Below are positions 51,944 to 61,700 of a stretch of 64,000 bases of DNA, in pieces. The stretch's first letter is position 1, and each line of letters opens with the position of its first letter. The position numbers and the translations under genes were made by a program. The stretch covers positions 1 to 64,000 of the forward strand of contig CBDCWT010000031.1 in assembly GCA_965223305.1 (NCBI GenBank), written 5' to 3'. The notes under the pieces were generated by a model. The model did no database searches and was not told where the DNA came from. It saw nothing but the letters and a program-made list of their open reading frames with translations. The stretch comes from CBDCWT01 sp965223305. GTDB taxonomy: Bacteria; Planctomycetota; Planctomycetia; Pirellulales; Pirellulaceae.

Positions 51944-53791
51944 TTATTCCGAACGTCTCAAGAGGACGACCCAGTCCTTCGTGCCGGCGGTGGGAGGCTT
52001 CCCGACATCGGTTGCCGGCCCTCCCTGTAACGTCGCCACAGATCCTCGCTGGAGCGAACCACCCCGCCGCGGGTCGAACCATTGAACGCCGAACTTCCGT
52101 TTGGGCAGATCAATCCTACCACTGCCTTCGGGAAGATAGAGGGCGTACACTTCGTCCGAATCGGCTAAGCAGTAAACGCCCTCCGTCTGGCAAAGTTCAT
52201 CGGCGGCGTTCATTTCCCAGAAGCTCAAGTGTTCTTGAAAGAACTCGACAGCATAGCGAGTTTGCCGCCACATGGCGGCGCGGCTCCGGAAGTCCTCTAG
52301 ATTCAGATCGTTGTGAGCGAACTTGTACCCAAAGTACCACTCGCAGCCCGATCCTCCAGCCATCAGGTTACCCCACAGTGCATAACGACGAACGTCGTCG
52401 TGTTCCGGGTCATCCGCGTCGGGTTTTACCCCATCGCTGGCCGGGCCAATCTCGTCGAGATTGGCAAACCACTGCCGGCCTGCCTCGCCCGACTCGACGA
52501 TCCACTTTTTTGTCTCTTCGTGGATCTTCGGTCCCAGCTGCACTTGTAGTGATACACCGTCAAACGATTCATCGCCTAGCAGCGACCGGTAGATTTCCTC
52601 ATAGCGACCCGGCAGAGTGTGCACAACGATCGGGTGATCGTACGGATCCACTTCTCGCAAGTAGTGGGCAAACGCCTTTCGCTGCTCGGTCGTGTTGGCG
52701 GCGCGCCAGTCCTCATCCAACGCATCCTTGTTCTTCCGGTCATCCCAACCGTTCTCCTCGCCGATGTTCCAAACCACACCTCTGTGGTGTCCGAAACGGG
52801 CGATCATTTCCCGATAGTAGAGTTTGCGGCTATCGGCAAAGGTGTTTTTCTCTTCATATTCGAGAAGCGATTCATTTTCAGTTTCGGTGAGAACTACGTG
52901 CAGCGCGATACCCAGCTGATCCATGTGAGAGAAGACGACTTCCCATTGCTCGAGCTTCGAGCAATCAAATCGAAATCGCTCTTCCCATGCTGTCCACGGC
53001 CATACGTCGTTGCCATCACCGCGCACATTCATCGTCAGGAAATAGACACTGTTGACACCTTGAGAAGCCAAGTAATTCAACGCTCCGATTAGCCCCTTGC
53101 CGCGATCGCCCTTCCAAACGGGATCTCCCTTCTGCCAATCGCGCACATGAGGTTGGTATCGGTGTAGTCCGGCGCCTGTGGCTTCTCCCCGCCTTGTTTC
53201 CTGGCTGGAGCCCTTTGCCGTGCCGTCGAAGTCGTGGTAAGCCAGCAGGTTTTCAGGACTGTCGGCGCCACTTTTCAGAAAGAACCGACCGCTACCCGAA
53301 TACTGCAGATAGCGCTCACCTACATAACGCAGCACCCCAGATGCCTGCGAATCCGGTCGGATCTCAAAACTGCCTGTGACTCCATCGCCTCGGCCGGGCT
53401 CGCCAATTTCAGCTCCGCTTTGCAGCGCAATCCGAGGTGACTTTCGTACCGAAATCCGGTAACTCCACTTGCCGGGAGCCCCCGGGACAAAATGAGCGCG
53501 CCAGCGATCACCACCAGTTGCGGAGGACTCCCAGGCACGGCCGTCTGCGGCGAAGTAAGCCGGAACAACATGCACTTGAGTGCCTAAAGAAAACTCGACC
53601 GTGACCCGATAGTCCAAGAAAGGATTCACAGCGGCTTGCTCGTCCGACTTCGGACCATCCAGCTCGATTGAGACCGGTTGCCAGACAGTGAGTTCACCGG
53701 CGATCTCCACCGTGTCAGCCGACCAGACGTCTACCTGAATGAGCAGCACCAGCGCACCTACAGCTGGCAACAGACGACGAAGACCATTCAT
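51944..53791 (-). CDS. DUF5060-domain, glycoside-hydrolase-like exported protein
   Basis: About 615 residues from the ATG at 53791, which opens a signal peptide ('MNGLRRLLPAVGALVLLIQVDVWSADT'). The N-terminal beta-sandwich ('ELTVWQPVSIELDGP...NPFLDYRVTVEFS', 'PGAPGKWSYRISV') matches DUF5060. The central part looks like a TIM-barrel glycosidase: 'GVNSVYFLTMNVRGDGNDVWPW', 'LDQLGIALHVVLTETENE' region, 'VWNIGEENGWDD', 'FANLDEIGPA' and 'YALWGNLMAGGSGCEWYFGY'. The two acidic residues in 'GEENGW' and 'DEIGP' are good candidates for the catalytic pair. It lies 76 bp downstream of the sulfatase in the same direction, a pairing typical for degradation of sulfated glycans. Confidence 0.8.
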   Translation of the reverse strand: MNGLRRLLPAVGALVLLIQVDVWSADTVEIAGELTVWQPVSIELDGPKSDEQAAVNPFLDYRVTVEFSLGTQVHVVPAYFAADGRAWESSATGGDRWRAHFVPGAPGKWSYRISVRKSPRIALQSGAEIGEPGRGDGVTGSFEIRPDSQASGVLRYVGERYLQYSGSGRFFLKSGADSPENLLAYHDFDGTAKGSSQETRRGEATGAGLHRYQPHVRDWQKGDPVWKGDRGKGLIGALNYLASQGVNSVYFLTMNVRGDGNDVWPWTAWEERFRFDCSKLEQWEVVFSHMDQLGIALHVVLTETENESLLEYEEKNTFADSRKLYYREMIARFGHHRGVVWNIGEENGWDDRKNKDALDEDWRAANTTEQRKAFAHYLREVDPYDHPIVVHTLPGRYEEIYRSLLGDESFDGVSLQVQLGPKIHEETKKWIVESGEAGRQWFANLDEIGPASDGVKPDADDPEHDDVRRYALWGNLMAGGSGCEWYFGYKFAHNDLNLEDFRSRAAMWRQTRYAVEFFQEHLSFWEMNAADELCQTEGVYCLADSDEVYALYLPEGSGRIDLPKRKFGVQWFDPRRGGSLQRGSVATLQGGPATDVGKPPTAGTKDWVVLLRRSE

Positions 53792-53867
53792 GCAATACCC
53801 CCGCATTAGGCACAAAAAGAGAAGAAGATACAGGCCTCTCATGACGAACGTGAACCAACTCCTTGGT

Positions 53868-55325
53868 TCAGGGAACTCGCCGGCGATTCTCGAAATGGAT
53901 TTGTTTGACTCCTTGCGGCGCTCGCTGAGAATCTACGACTCGTTTTCGAAGTTGGCCGGCTAGGCGTTTTGCCGTAAGTGAGTGTTCCGGTCTGTTCGCG
54001 AGATTGAGGAGCTCTTGCGGGTCGGATTTGTGGTCATACAGTTCTGCTCCCTGCGCTCCACCTGGTCCCCACTCGGTGTAACGGTATCGCTGAGTCCGCA
54101 CGCTGTATCCACTAGCATACTGAGTAAACGCCGAATCGCGTGGCGTCGACGACACATCGTTCAAGACTGGCGTCAAGCTAACTCCGGCTAGGTACGTCGG
54201 AGCCGCCAGCCCGCATTGCTCGGCCAACGTCGGATAGAAGTCCACCATCTCGGCCAGCGCAGCGCTGGCCCTGCCCGCCGCGGGGATCTGGGGTCCCGCG
54301 ATAATCAGCGGCACGCGAGCAGCGTTCTCAAACAACGTCGTCTTCTGCCAGTGACCGTGCTCACCCATGTGATATCCGTGGTCCGAGGTAAATAGGACAA
54401 TCGTATTGCGGCTCAGTCCTGTTTCGTCAAGCGCCGTCAAGATTCGGCCGACCTGTGCATCAGCAAAGGTAATCGACGCGTAATAAGCTTGCATTGCCCG
54501 GCGAGCTAAGTGATCTGCCAGGTTGAACTGTTCCTTCTTGCCTGCAACAGATCGTCTAGCCGGAGCAGGCAAGGAATCGAGGTACCCGGTGGGCACCTGC
54601 GGCACTTCGATCTTGTCAGGGGGATACATCGCGAAGTACTTGCGAGGAGCCACATACGGCGTATGTGGCCGGTAGAGACCCACCGCCAGAAAGAACGGCG
54701 TCTTGGCCTGCGCGTACTGCTTTAGCAGTTCGATCGTCTCAGTCGCGGCAATCCCGTCGGTCTGCTCCTCATCCTGGCCTTCCGCTGCCAACCAACTCAG
54801 CGTGCCGCCGTATCGTCCGGGCAGCAGACTATAAATCTGATTCTCATCGTGCTTGTCTCTGCCACGTGGATTGATGGTAAAGTCCCACGAGTAGGGATCA
54901 TCATGACCGCTCGTACCGATGTGCTTTGGCACATTGTAGTGGTAGATCTTGCCCACTCTTGTGGCCACATATCCGCTGCCTCGGAACATCTGCGCCATCG
55001 TTTGCACGTTGGGCAAGTGCTCGCGTACATAGATGGCGTTACGCCGGACCAAGGTTTGATCCGGGTACAATCCTGTCATGAACGACGCTCGACTCGGCCC
55101 GCAGAGCGGGTACTGGCAGTAGGCACGGTCAAATCGCACGCCGCGCTGCGCGAGCTGATCGATATTTGGTGACTTGACTGTCGGGTGTCCATAGCAACCC
55201 AAGTCGCAGTTGAGGTCATCACAGATCAAGAACAATACGTTTGGCGGTCCAGCGGTATCCTGCGCCCGGCCGGTCAAGCTAAGCAGCAGGCACAGACAGA
55301 AAACCCAGAGTCTTGCAAATCGCAC
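53868..55325 (-). CDS. Periplasmic sulfatase, iduronate-2-sulfatase-like
   Basis: A 485-residue sulfatase with signal peptide ('MRFARLWVFCLCLLLSLTGRAQ', GTG start at 55325). Asp residues in 'LICDDLNCDLGCYGHP' bind calcium, and formylglycine would form at Cys75 in 'CGPSR'. 'GKIYHYN', 'FFLAVGLYRPHTPYVAP' and 'TSDHGYHMGEHGHWQK' are the marks of the iduronate-2-sulfatase-like branch. The next gene, a DUF5060-type glycosidase-like protein, follows after 76 bp, so both probably act on one sulfated polysaccharide. Upstream is MITE copy 2, within the presumed promoter region. Confidence 0.94.
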   Translation of the reverse strand: MRFARLWVFCLCLLLSLTGRAQDTAGPPNVLFLICDDLNCDLGCYGHPTVKSPNIDQLAQRGVRFDRAYCQYPLCGPSRASFMTGLYPDQTLVRRNAIYVREHLPNVQTMAQMFRGSGYVATRVGKIYHYNVPKHIGTSGHDDPYSWDFTINPRGRDKHDENQIYSLLPGRYGGTLSWLAAEGQDEEQTDGIAATETIELLKQYAQAKTPFFLAVGLYRPHTPYVAPRKYFAMYPPDKIEVPQVPTGYLDSLPAPARRSVAGKKEQFNLADHLARRAMQAYYASITFADAQVGRILTALDETGLSRNTIVLFTSDHGYHMGEHGHWQKTTLFENAARVPLIIAGPQIPAAGRASAALAEMVDFYPTLAEQCGLAAPTYLAGVSLTPVLNDVSSTPRDSAFTQYASGYSVRTQRYRYTEWGPGGAQGAELYDHKSDPQELLNLANRPEHSLTAKRLAGQLRKRVVDSQRAPQGVKQIHFENRRRVP

Positions 55326-55376
55326 AGCACCGCCTCCGGTCAGGTAGCAAGAACAGCAAAATTCCCGCGGGGTTAG

Positions 55377-55550
55377 CCCGGATTATTCATGAAGATCGTG
55401 GCGAGAGGTTGTAAGTACGTTCGTGGCAAGGAAGGCGAACAATTCTTCCGCAGGCGTATTGTAGCAATACGTCGAGGGAGAATTGTGAAGCATGACGAAG
55501 CCACGGATGGACTTACGACCTCGCAGCAGATCGCTCATGAATAATTCGGG
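55377..55550. mobile_element. 174-bp palindromic MITE-like element, copy 2 (target duplication TTAG)
   Basis: It has the same length and ends as the copy at 45618-45791 and is flanked by TTAG on both sides (55373-55376, 55551-55554). I count three differences to copy 1: one in the left arm near GCGAACAATTC, one that turns a C-G pair in the inner stem into a T-G wobble, and one in the loop. It sits about 50 bp upstream of the sulfatase start and about 190 bp downstream of the PKD protein stop. The surrounding gap (55326-55739) shows nothing else I can name. Confidence 0.88.
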
Positions 55551-55739
55551 TTAGTTAGGTCCTCCACCGCACGCAATGTATCACAGCCCGTCGCCGACTG
55601 CGAACCGTTCGAGCCGTCCTCCAAGCCGCAAGACTTGCTTCCGACCTTGATGACGTAGAGGTCATCGAGTGTGACACAGAAGAGATCGCTGACGAGATCA
55701 AGAAGATCTCGATCGCAACTTCAAAACCGACGCTGCCGA

Positions 55740-58700
55740 TTACGAATCACCAGGACCTTGCGGCTCGTCGTTCCTTGCAGGCCGGCTTAGCAGATCTTCG
55801 GCCAGCATCTCGAGCAGGTCGTTGGGCAGGTACCGCACAACTCCCAGCTCATCACTAGGATGAGATCGAGTGGTGGAGCTGGTTGGCCCCGGCTCTGGTC
55901 GCAACGCAGGCGGCAACGAGTGATCCAGAGTGTTCGACGGAGAACTCAACGCCTCCGGTTGATTCAAAGCGTCGTTCGACACCGAGGGTGACGCTTGGTC
56001 TCGGCGGCGTAGGTGGAGGGACTCGCCGAGGTTGCGCAGAGCATTCGATAGTGCCGCTGGATTCGTTGGGGCGACAACAATCTCAGTCGTCATCGTTCCC
56101 GAGCCAGCGTCGTCGTCCAAAATGGAGACATTGACCTCGTACGTGCCGTGTTCCGAATAGGTGTGCTGAGCTACGAACGATCCAACTCCGCCATCTGATT
56201 GGTTGAATTCGGGGAAGTCTACGTCTGAGAGGCTCACTGACGTATCGCTAACGTCACCGTCACCCCACTCGATGACGACGTCATGAGCGTCGAGAATACC
56301 GATATCGGTAAACCGGAGTGAAAAGAACACTTTGACGCCAACCGCCGGAGGAGCGTTGTCTTCCGTCGTTACCGACAGCGAGGCTCGATCGATCTCAGGT
56401 GCCACGTTCTGGACCAACACGGCCCCGGTTCCGGTCGTGTAAAGCGTATCGTCATCCGTCACTGTAACTTGAATCACATAAGTATCCGACGGATCGCCAG
56501 CTGGATTATCGTCGAGATACTGGTGGGCGGCGGTGAAGCTCCAATTGCCGCCACCCAAGTTCGTCAATGTCGTGCCTGCCGGATTGGGGCCAGTCGAGGT
56601 AATCGTCGTCAGCCCTTCGGTCAGACGCCGCTGCCGGAAGCGTGCATTCCTTGCCCAGTCGATGACGATCGTGTGGGAGTCCTCCAGTCCGGGATCGCTG
56701 AACGAGCCGCTCAGCAGTACGGCGCCTCCTTCGTTGATGGCTTCGGCGCTAAGTACCAGGGGATCGACCAACGGCGGGATGTCGTTGACTTGAATGCTCG
56801 CCGCGCTCGTGCCTACACCTGCTGCATTGTCGATGATCGTGACTACGATCTCGTTTTCGTCGGACCCGGTCGAGCCAGGATTGTCATCCAGGTACTTATG
56901 TGTCGCGCCAAATTGCCAGTTGCCTTCACCGAGGTTAATCAAGCTCGTTGCGGGATTCGGCACATTTGTTTCGATGGTTGTGACACCCGACTCAGCATCT
57001 CCCCAGTCGATGAGGATGGTGTGAGTGTCGAGCAAACCAGGGTCTCGGAACCGACCGGTGATCGTTACACTTTGGCTCTCGAAAACAGACGTGTCGCTGA
57101 GGATCAACGGTTCGATAACGGGTGGGATGTTCCGGACTTCGATCGGTGTTGCCATCACGCCGACGCCCGAGTCGTCATCCATTACAGTCGCTGTGATTGT
57201 GTAGGTGTCCTGGGACGTTGCAGCGAAACTGTCATCAACGTAGTGATGCGATGCTGAGAACACCCAGCTGTCGTCCGACTGTTTCAGCAACGTTGCCCCC
57301 GGCGGGTTGGGGCCCACCGCTGTTAACGTGGTCGTACCCTCGACTCCGCCCCAGTTGATGACAATCGTGTGCGTGTCCATCGAACCAAGGTCCGAGAAGG
57401 TCCCCGTCACAGTAACGCTGTTGTCTTCGGCCAAAGACGAGGCACCGAGTGCTAATGGTTGCACGACAGGATCGGCGTTTTGAACAACCAACGGTGTCGA
57501 AATGGTCTGCACGCCACCATCGTCGTCGGTCACAGTAGCAGTGATTGTGTAGACATCTGAGTTGGATGCCGTTGGCCGGTCATCAAGATAGCGGTGCGAA
57601 GCAGTGAAGTTCCAAAAACCATCTCCCGAACCAACCAAGCTCGCGCCGACGGGGTTCGGTCCCGTGGCTGTAATCTGCTGTGTGCCCTCCTCGGATTGAC
57701 CGCCTATGAGAGCACCACCCCAATCGATCACGACCGTATGCGTGTCCTCGAGCCTGGGATCGTAGAAAGAGCCGGAGACTGTCACCGTACCACCCTCGAC
57801 TAACGGCGTGGCATCTAGCGTCAGCGGCTGAACTTGGGGTGCCACATTCCTTACCGTAACCTCCGCTGCCGCGCTAGTTGTTCCCAAATCGCTGTCGACG
57901 ACCGTGGCAATAATTGTGTAGGCATCTTCTCTCGTGGTGGTCGGGTTGTCGTCCAGGTACTGGTGGCTTGCGACAAAGCTCCATCTGCCTCCCCCCAGGT
58001 TGGTTAACCTACGGAACTTCGCGCGGGGACGGGCACGGCCGCCTTCCTTGCTGGGAAGGGAGTGGGCATCGGCAGTCGTGAGCGTCGTCGTGCCCTCGTG
58101 AGGTTGCTGAGGAAGCTCGCCGCCTCCCCAGTCAATCACCAAAGTATGCTCGTCGAACAAACCAGGGTCGGAGAAAGTACCTGTCACGATCACAATACCG
58201 TCCTCGTCGACAGTAGCTGTGTCGAGCACCAACGGATCGATTAGAGGAGCGACGTTGTTGACTCGCAGAGGCGTCTCGCGCGAGCTTGATCCTCCATCAT
58301 CATCGCCGACCGTTACACTGATTCGGTACTCGTCGCTGGCCGTCTGCGCCGGACCGTCATTCAAGTACTGATGCATGGCGGTGACTTGCCAGACGGCGTC
58401 TCCCAAGTACTGGGCAGTCGACCCGAACGGATTCGGTCCAGCGGTCGTTACGGTCGTCGTTCCTTCAGGAGCCTGGCCGGCAATCACCCCTCCCCCCCAG
58501 TCGATCGTGACCGAGTGCTGGTCGTCGAGCCCAGGATCGGAGAACGTCACGGTGACGGTCACTCGGCCGTTCTCGTCGATCTGGCTCGAACTGACAATCA
58601 GGGAGTCAAGACCAGGGGTGACATTGTCTACGGTTACTGTGGTCGTGGCGCTGTCGGTACCAGAGAGTTCATCGGTCACCGTCACCGTGACCGTGTAGTC

Positions 58701-61700
58701 GTCCGAAGGAGTTGCGGTTGGCATGTCGTCGAGATAGCGGTGCGTCGCCGCATAGCGCCACTGTCCATTGCCGACGTTCGTCAGGCTCGCGCCTGGTGGC
58801 AGCGGACCTGATGTCGTCAGCACCGTATTGTTTGGTGGGCTTCCGGGAATCGCGTCTCCCCAGTCGATTGACACGCTGTGAGTGTCGGACAGATCTGCAT
58901 CGAAGAAGGTGCCTGTCAAAGTGACTTCTCCGCCTTCGTTGATCTCCATCACATCTAGCAGGATCGGTTCCAACACTGGAGCGGTGTTCTCGACCGTGAC
59001 AGAGGTTGTGGCTGTTGTCGTGCCCAGATCGTCGTCGCGAACTGTAGCGGTAACCGCATAGTTACCAGTCGGTGAACGGCCCTGGTAACTGTGCGTGGCC
59101 GTAAAGTCCCAACTGCCGTCTCCCAGGCTGACGAGCGAAGTTTCAGGAGGATTTGGTCCCGGCGTTGTGATTGTTGTCGTGGCCCCGTCGTCACCCCAGT
59201 CAATCGCGACGGCGTGCGTATCAAATAGCCCCGGATCGAAGAACGTGCCTCCCAACACGGCTACGGTTGTCCCGTCGACCAGCGTCGTCTCCAGAGTCAG
59301 CCCGCCAATCGTCGGCGGTTCGTTGGCAACCGCGATAGTGCGCAGATCGGACACGCGGCCGCCGTCATCGTCGGTGACAATGACGTTGACCAGATACTCG
59401 TCGGTAGCAGTTCCCGTAGGATTGTCGTCGAAATACCGGTGCGTGGCGGTAAAACTGAAGTTGCCTCCACCGGCGCTGGTGGCGATGACGGTCGTCCCTT
59501 CGGGCGGTTGGCCGGCCGCGCCGCCCCCCCAGTCGATCTCGACGATGTGCGAGTCCTGCGTGCCGGCGTCAGAAAAGGTGCCTGTCAGCGTTACACTTCC
59601 ATCCTCTGTCAGCGTCACGCTACTCAGCTCCAACGAATCGACCACGGGCGGCGTGTTACGCACAGTGAGCGGAACGCTTCCAGCTGTACTACCGCCGTCA
59701 TCATCGGTAACGGTCACTGTGACCGAGTATTCATCCGTGACGGTCGCTGTGGGACGATCGTCCAGGTACTGATGCGAGGCAGTGAAGGTCCAGCCGCCGC
59801 TCGATAGCTGGGTCAGTGTCACTCCCGGGGGGTTAGGACCTTGAGTGGTGATCACGGTCGTGCCTTCGCTAGGCCGTTCGTCACCTCCCCAATCAATCAC
59901 GATCTGGTGGGAGTCAAGTAAACCAGCATCGACAAACGTACCTGTCAATGTGGCAACGTCTCCTTCGTCGATTGAGGCCGACGGGAAGGCCAGCGAACTC
60001 AACACAGGTGGAGCATTGCGTACTTCGACTTCTTGTTCTCCAGTCGAACTGCCTCCGTCGTCGTCCATTACAGACAAACGAATAGTATATTTATCAGGCG
60101 CTCCGATAGCTGGCTGCTCCAGATACCGATGGATCGCGCTGAATCCCCACTCTCCGTCACCCAGATCGGTCAAGGTTGTGTCTACCGGATTGGGACCGTT
60201 CGTCGTCAATGTTGTCGTAGCAGGTGGTTGATCGCCGGCAGTATCTCCCCAGTCGATGACCACAGTGTGGGTATCGTCCAATCCAGCGTCCGTGAAACGG
60301 CCGCTCAGCATTACCAGACCACCTTCGTCGACCGTGGCCGAATCCAAGACCGGCGGATGCAATTGGACCGCCGCGTTATCGACCATGATCGTCGCCGACT
60401 CCGTATCGCTGCGGCCATCGTCGTCCATGACTGTCGCAGTGATCGTGTAGTTGTCCGCCGCTGTTCCCGTAGGATTGTCATCTGTGTAGCGGTGTGTTGC
60501 ACTGAAGCGCCAAGTTCCACCGCCCAGATCGGTGAAGGTCGTATCGACCGGATTTGGACCGGCTGTCGTCAGTGTTGTTGTACCTTCGGACGGCTGGTTG
60601 GCGCCGCCACCTCCCCAGTCGATCGTGACTGTGTGAGTATCAAGCAGGCCAGGATCCGAAAAGCTCCCCGACAAAGTGAGCAAGCCTCCTTCCACAAGGG
60701 AGGGACTAGACAACTGCAAGCCGGCGAACTGCGGCGCTGTGTTACTGACCGTAACTACCGCCATCGCGGTATCTGCCCCGCCGTCATCGTCCGTCACCTC
60801 TGCGGTGATCGTGAAGCTTGTGGCGCTTGTTGACTCTAACGGATAGGTATGCGTGGCAGTAAACAGCCAGTTACCTCCACCCTGATCCGTGTAGCTGGTA
60901 TCGACTGGATTGGGACCAAGGGTGGTGAGTGTCGTCGTCCCCTCGGCCGGTTGACCGTCGACACCCCCGCCCCAGTCGATCAAGACGGTATGCGTATCCG
61001 CGGAACTGGCATCACTGAACGTACCTGTAACGGTTACCTTCCCATCACCGCTCAGTGACGTCGTACTCAATACCAGCGGTTCCAGTACCGGCATCACGTT
61101 CCGTACGCTGACCGAGGCTGATTCTGAATCGCTGCCTCCATCATCGTCTGTCACCGTTACCTTGATCGTATAGCTGTCTGCAGATGTTCCCGTTGGGTTG
61201 TCGTCGGTGTAACGATGGGTCGCGATAAAGTTCCATGAGCCGCCACCCAAATTCTCGAGAACTGTCTCCGGTTCGTTGGGGCCGATGGTGGTAATCGTCG
61301 TGGTTCCTTCGTTCCCATCCTCGCTGTCCCAATCGACAACGACTCGGTGTCGATCCAGCATCCCTGGGTCCGTAAACACGCCGCTGACAGTAACCAGCCC
61401 GTTCTCCTCGATCTCGGCCGAGTTCAATTGAAGCGCCGCAAGTTGAGGGGCATCATTATCGACGCTCAGTGTCACAGTGTTTGAAGCAACCCCTCCGTCG
61501 TCATCCATGACCGTGACGGTGATCGTATAGGTGTCCGATCCAGTCAGCGTCGGGTTGTCGTCAAGATAGCGATGGGTGGCCGTGAACGACCCCTGCCCAT
61601 CGCTGGACCCGGTCGTAATCGTAATTGAGCCCTCATCCCATTGGCCAGCGGCACCACCTCCCCAGTCAATCAATACGGTATGGGAGTCCTGTACGCCAGG

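Noticed and set aside
56469..57257. 262-codon plus-strand frame opposite the PKD protein
   Set aside because: Repeated similar shadows occur at each PKD unit, as expected from the repeated antisense sequence.
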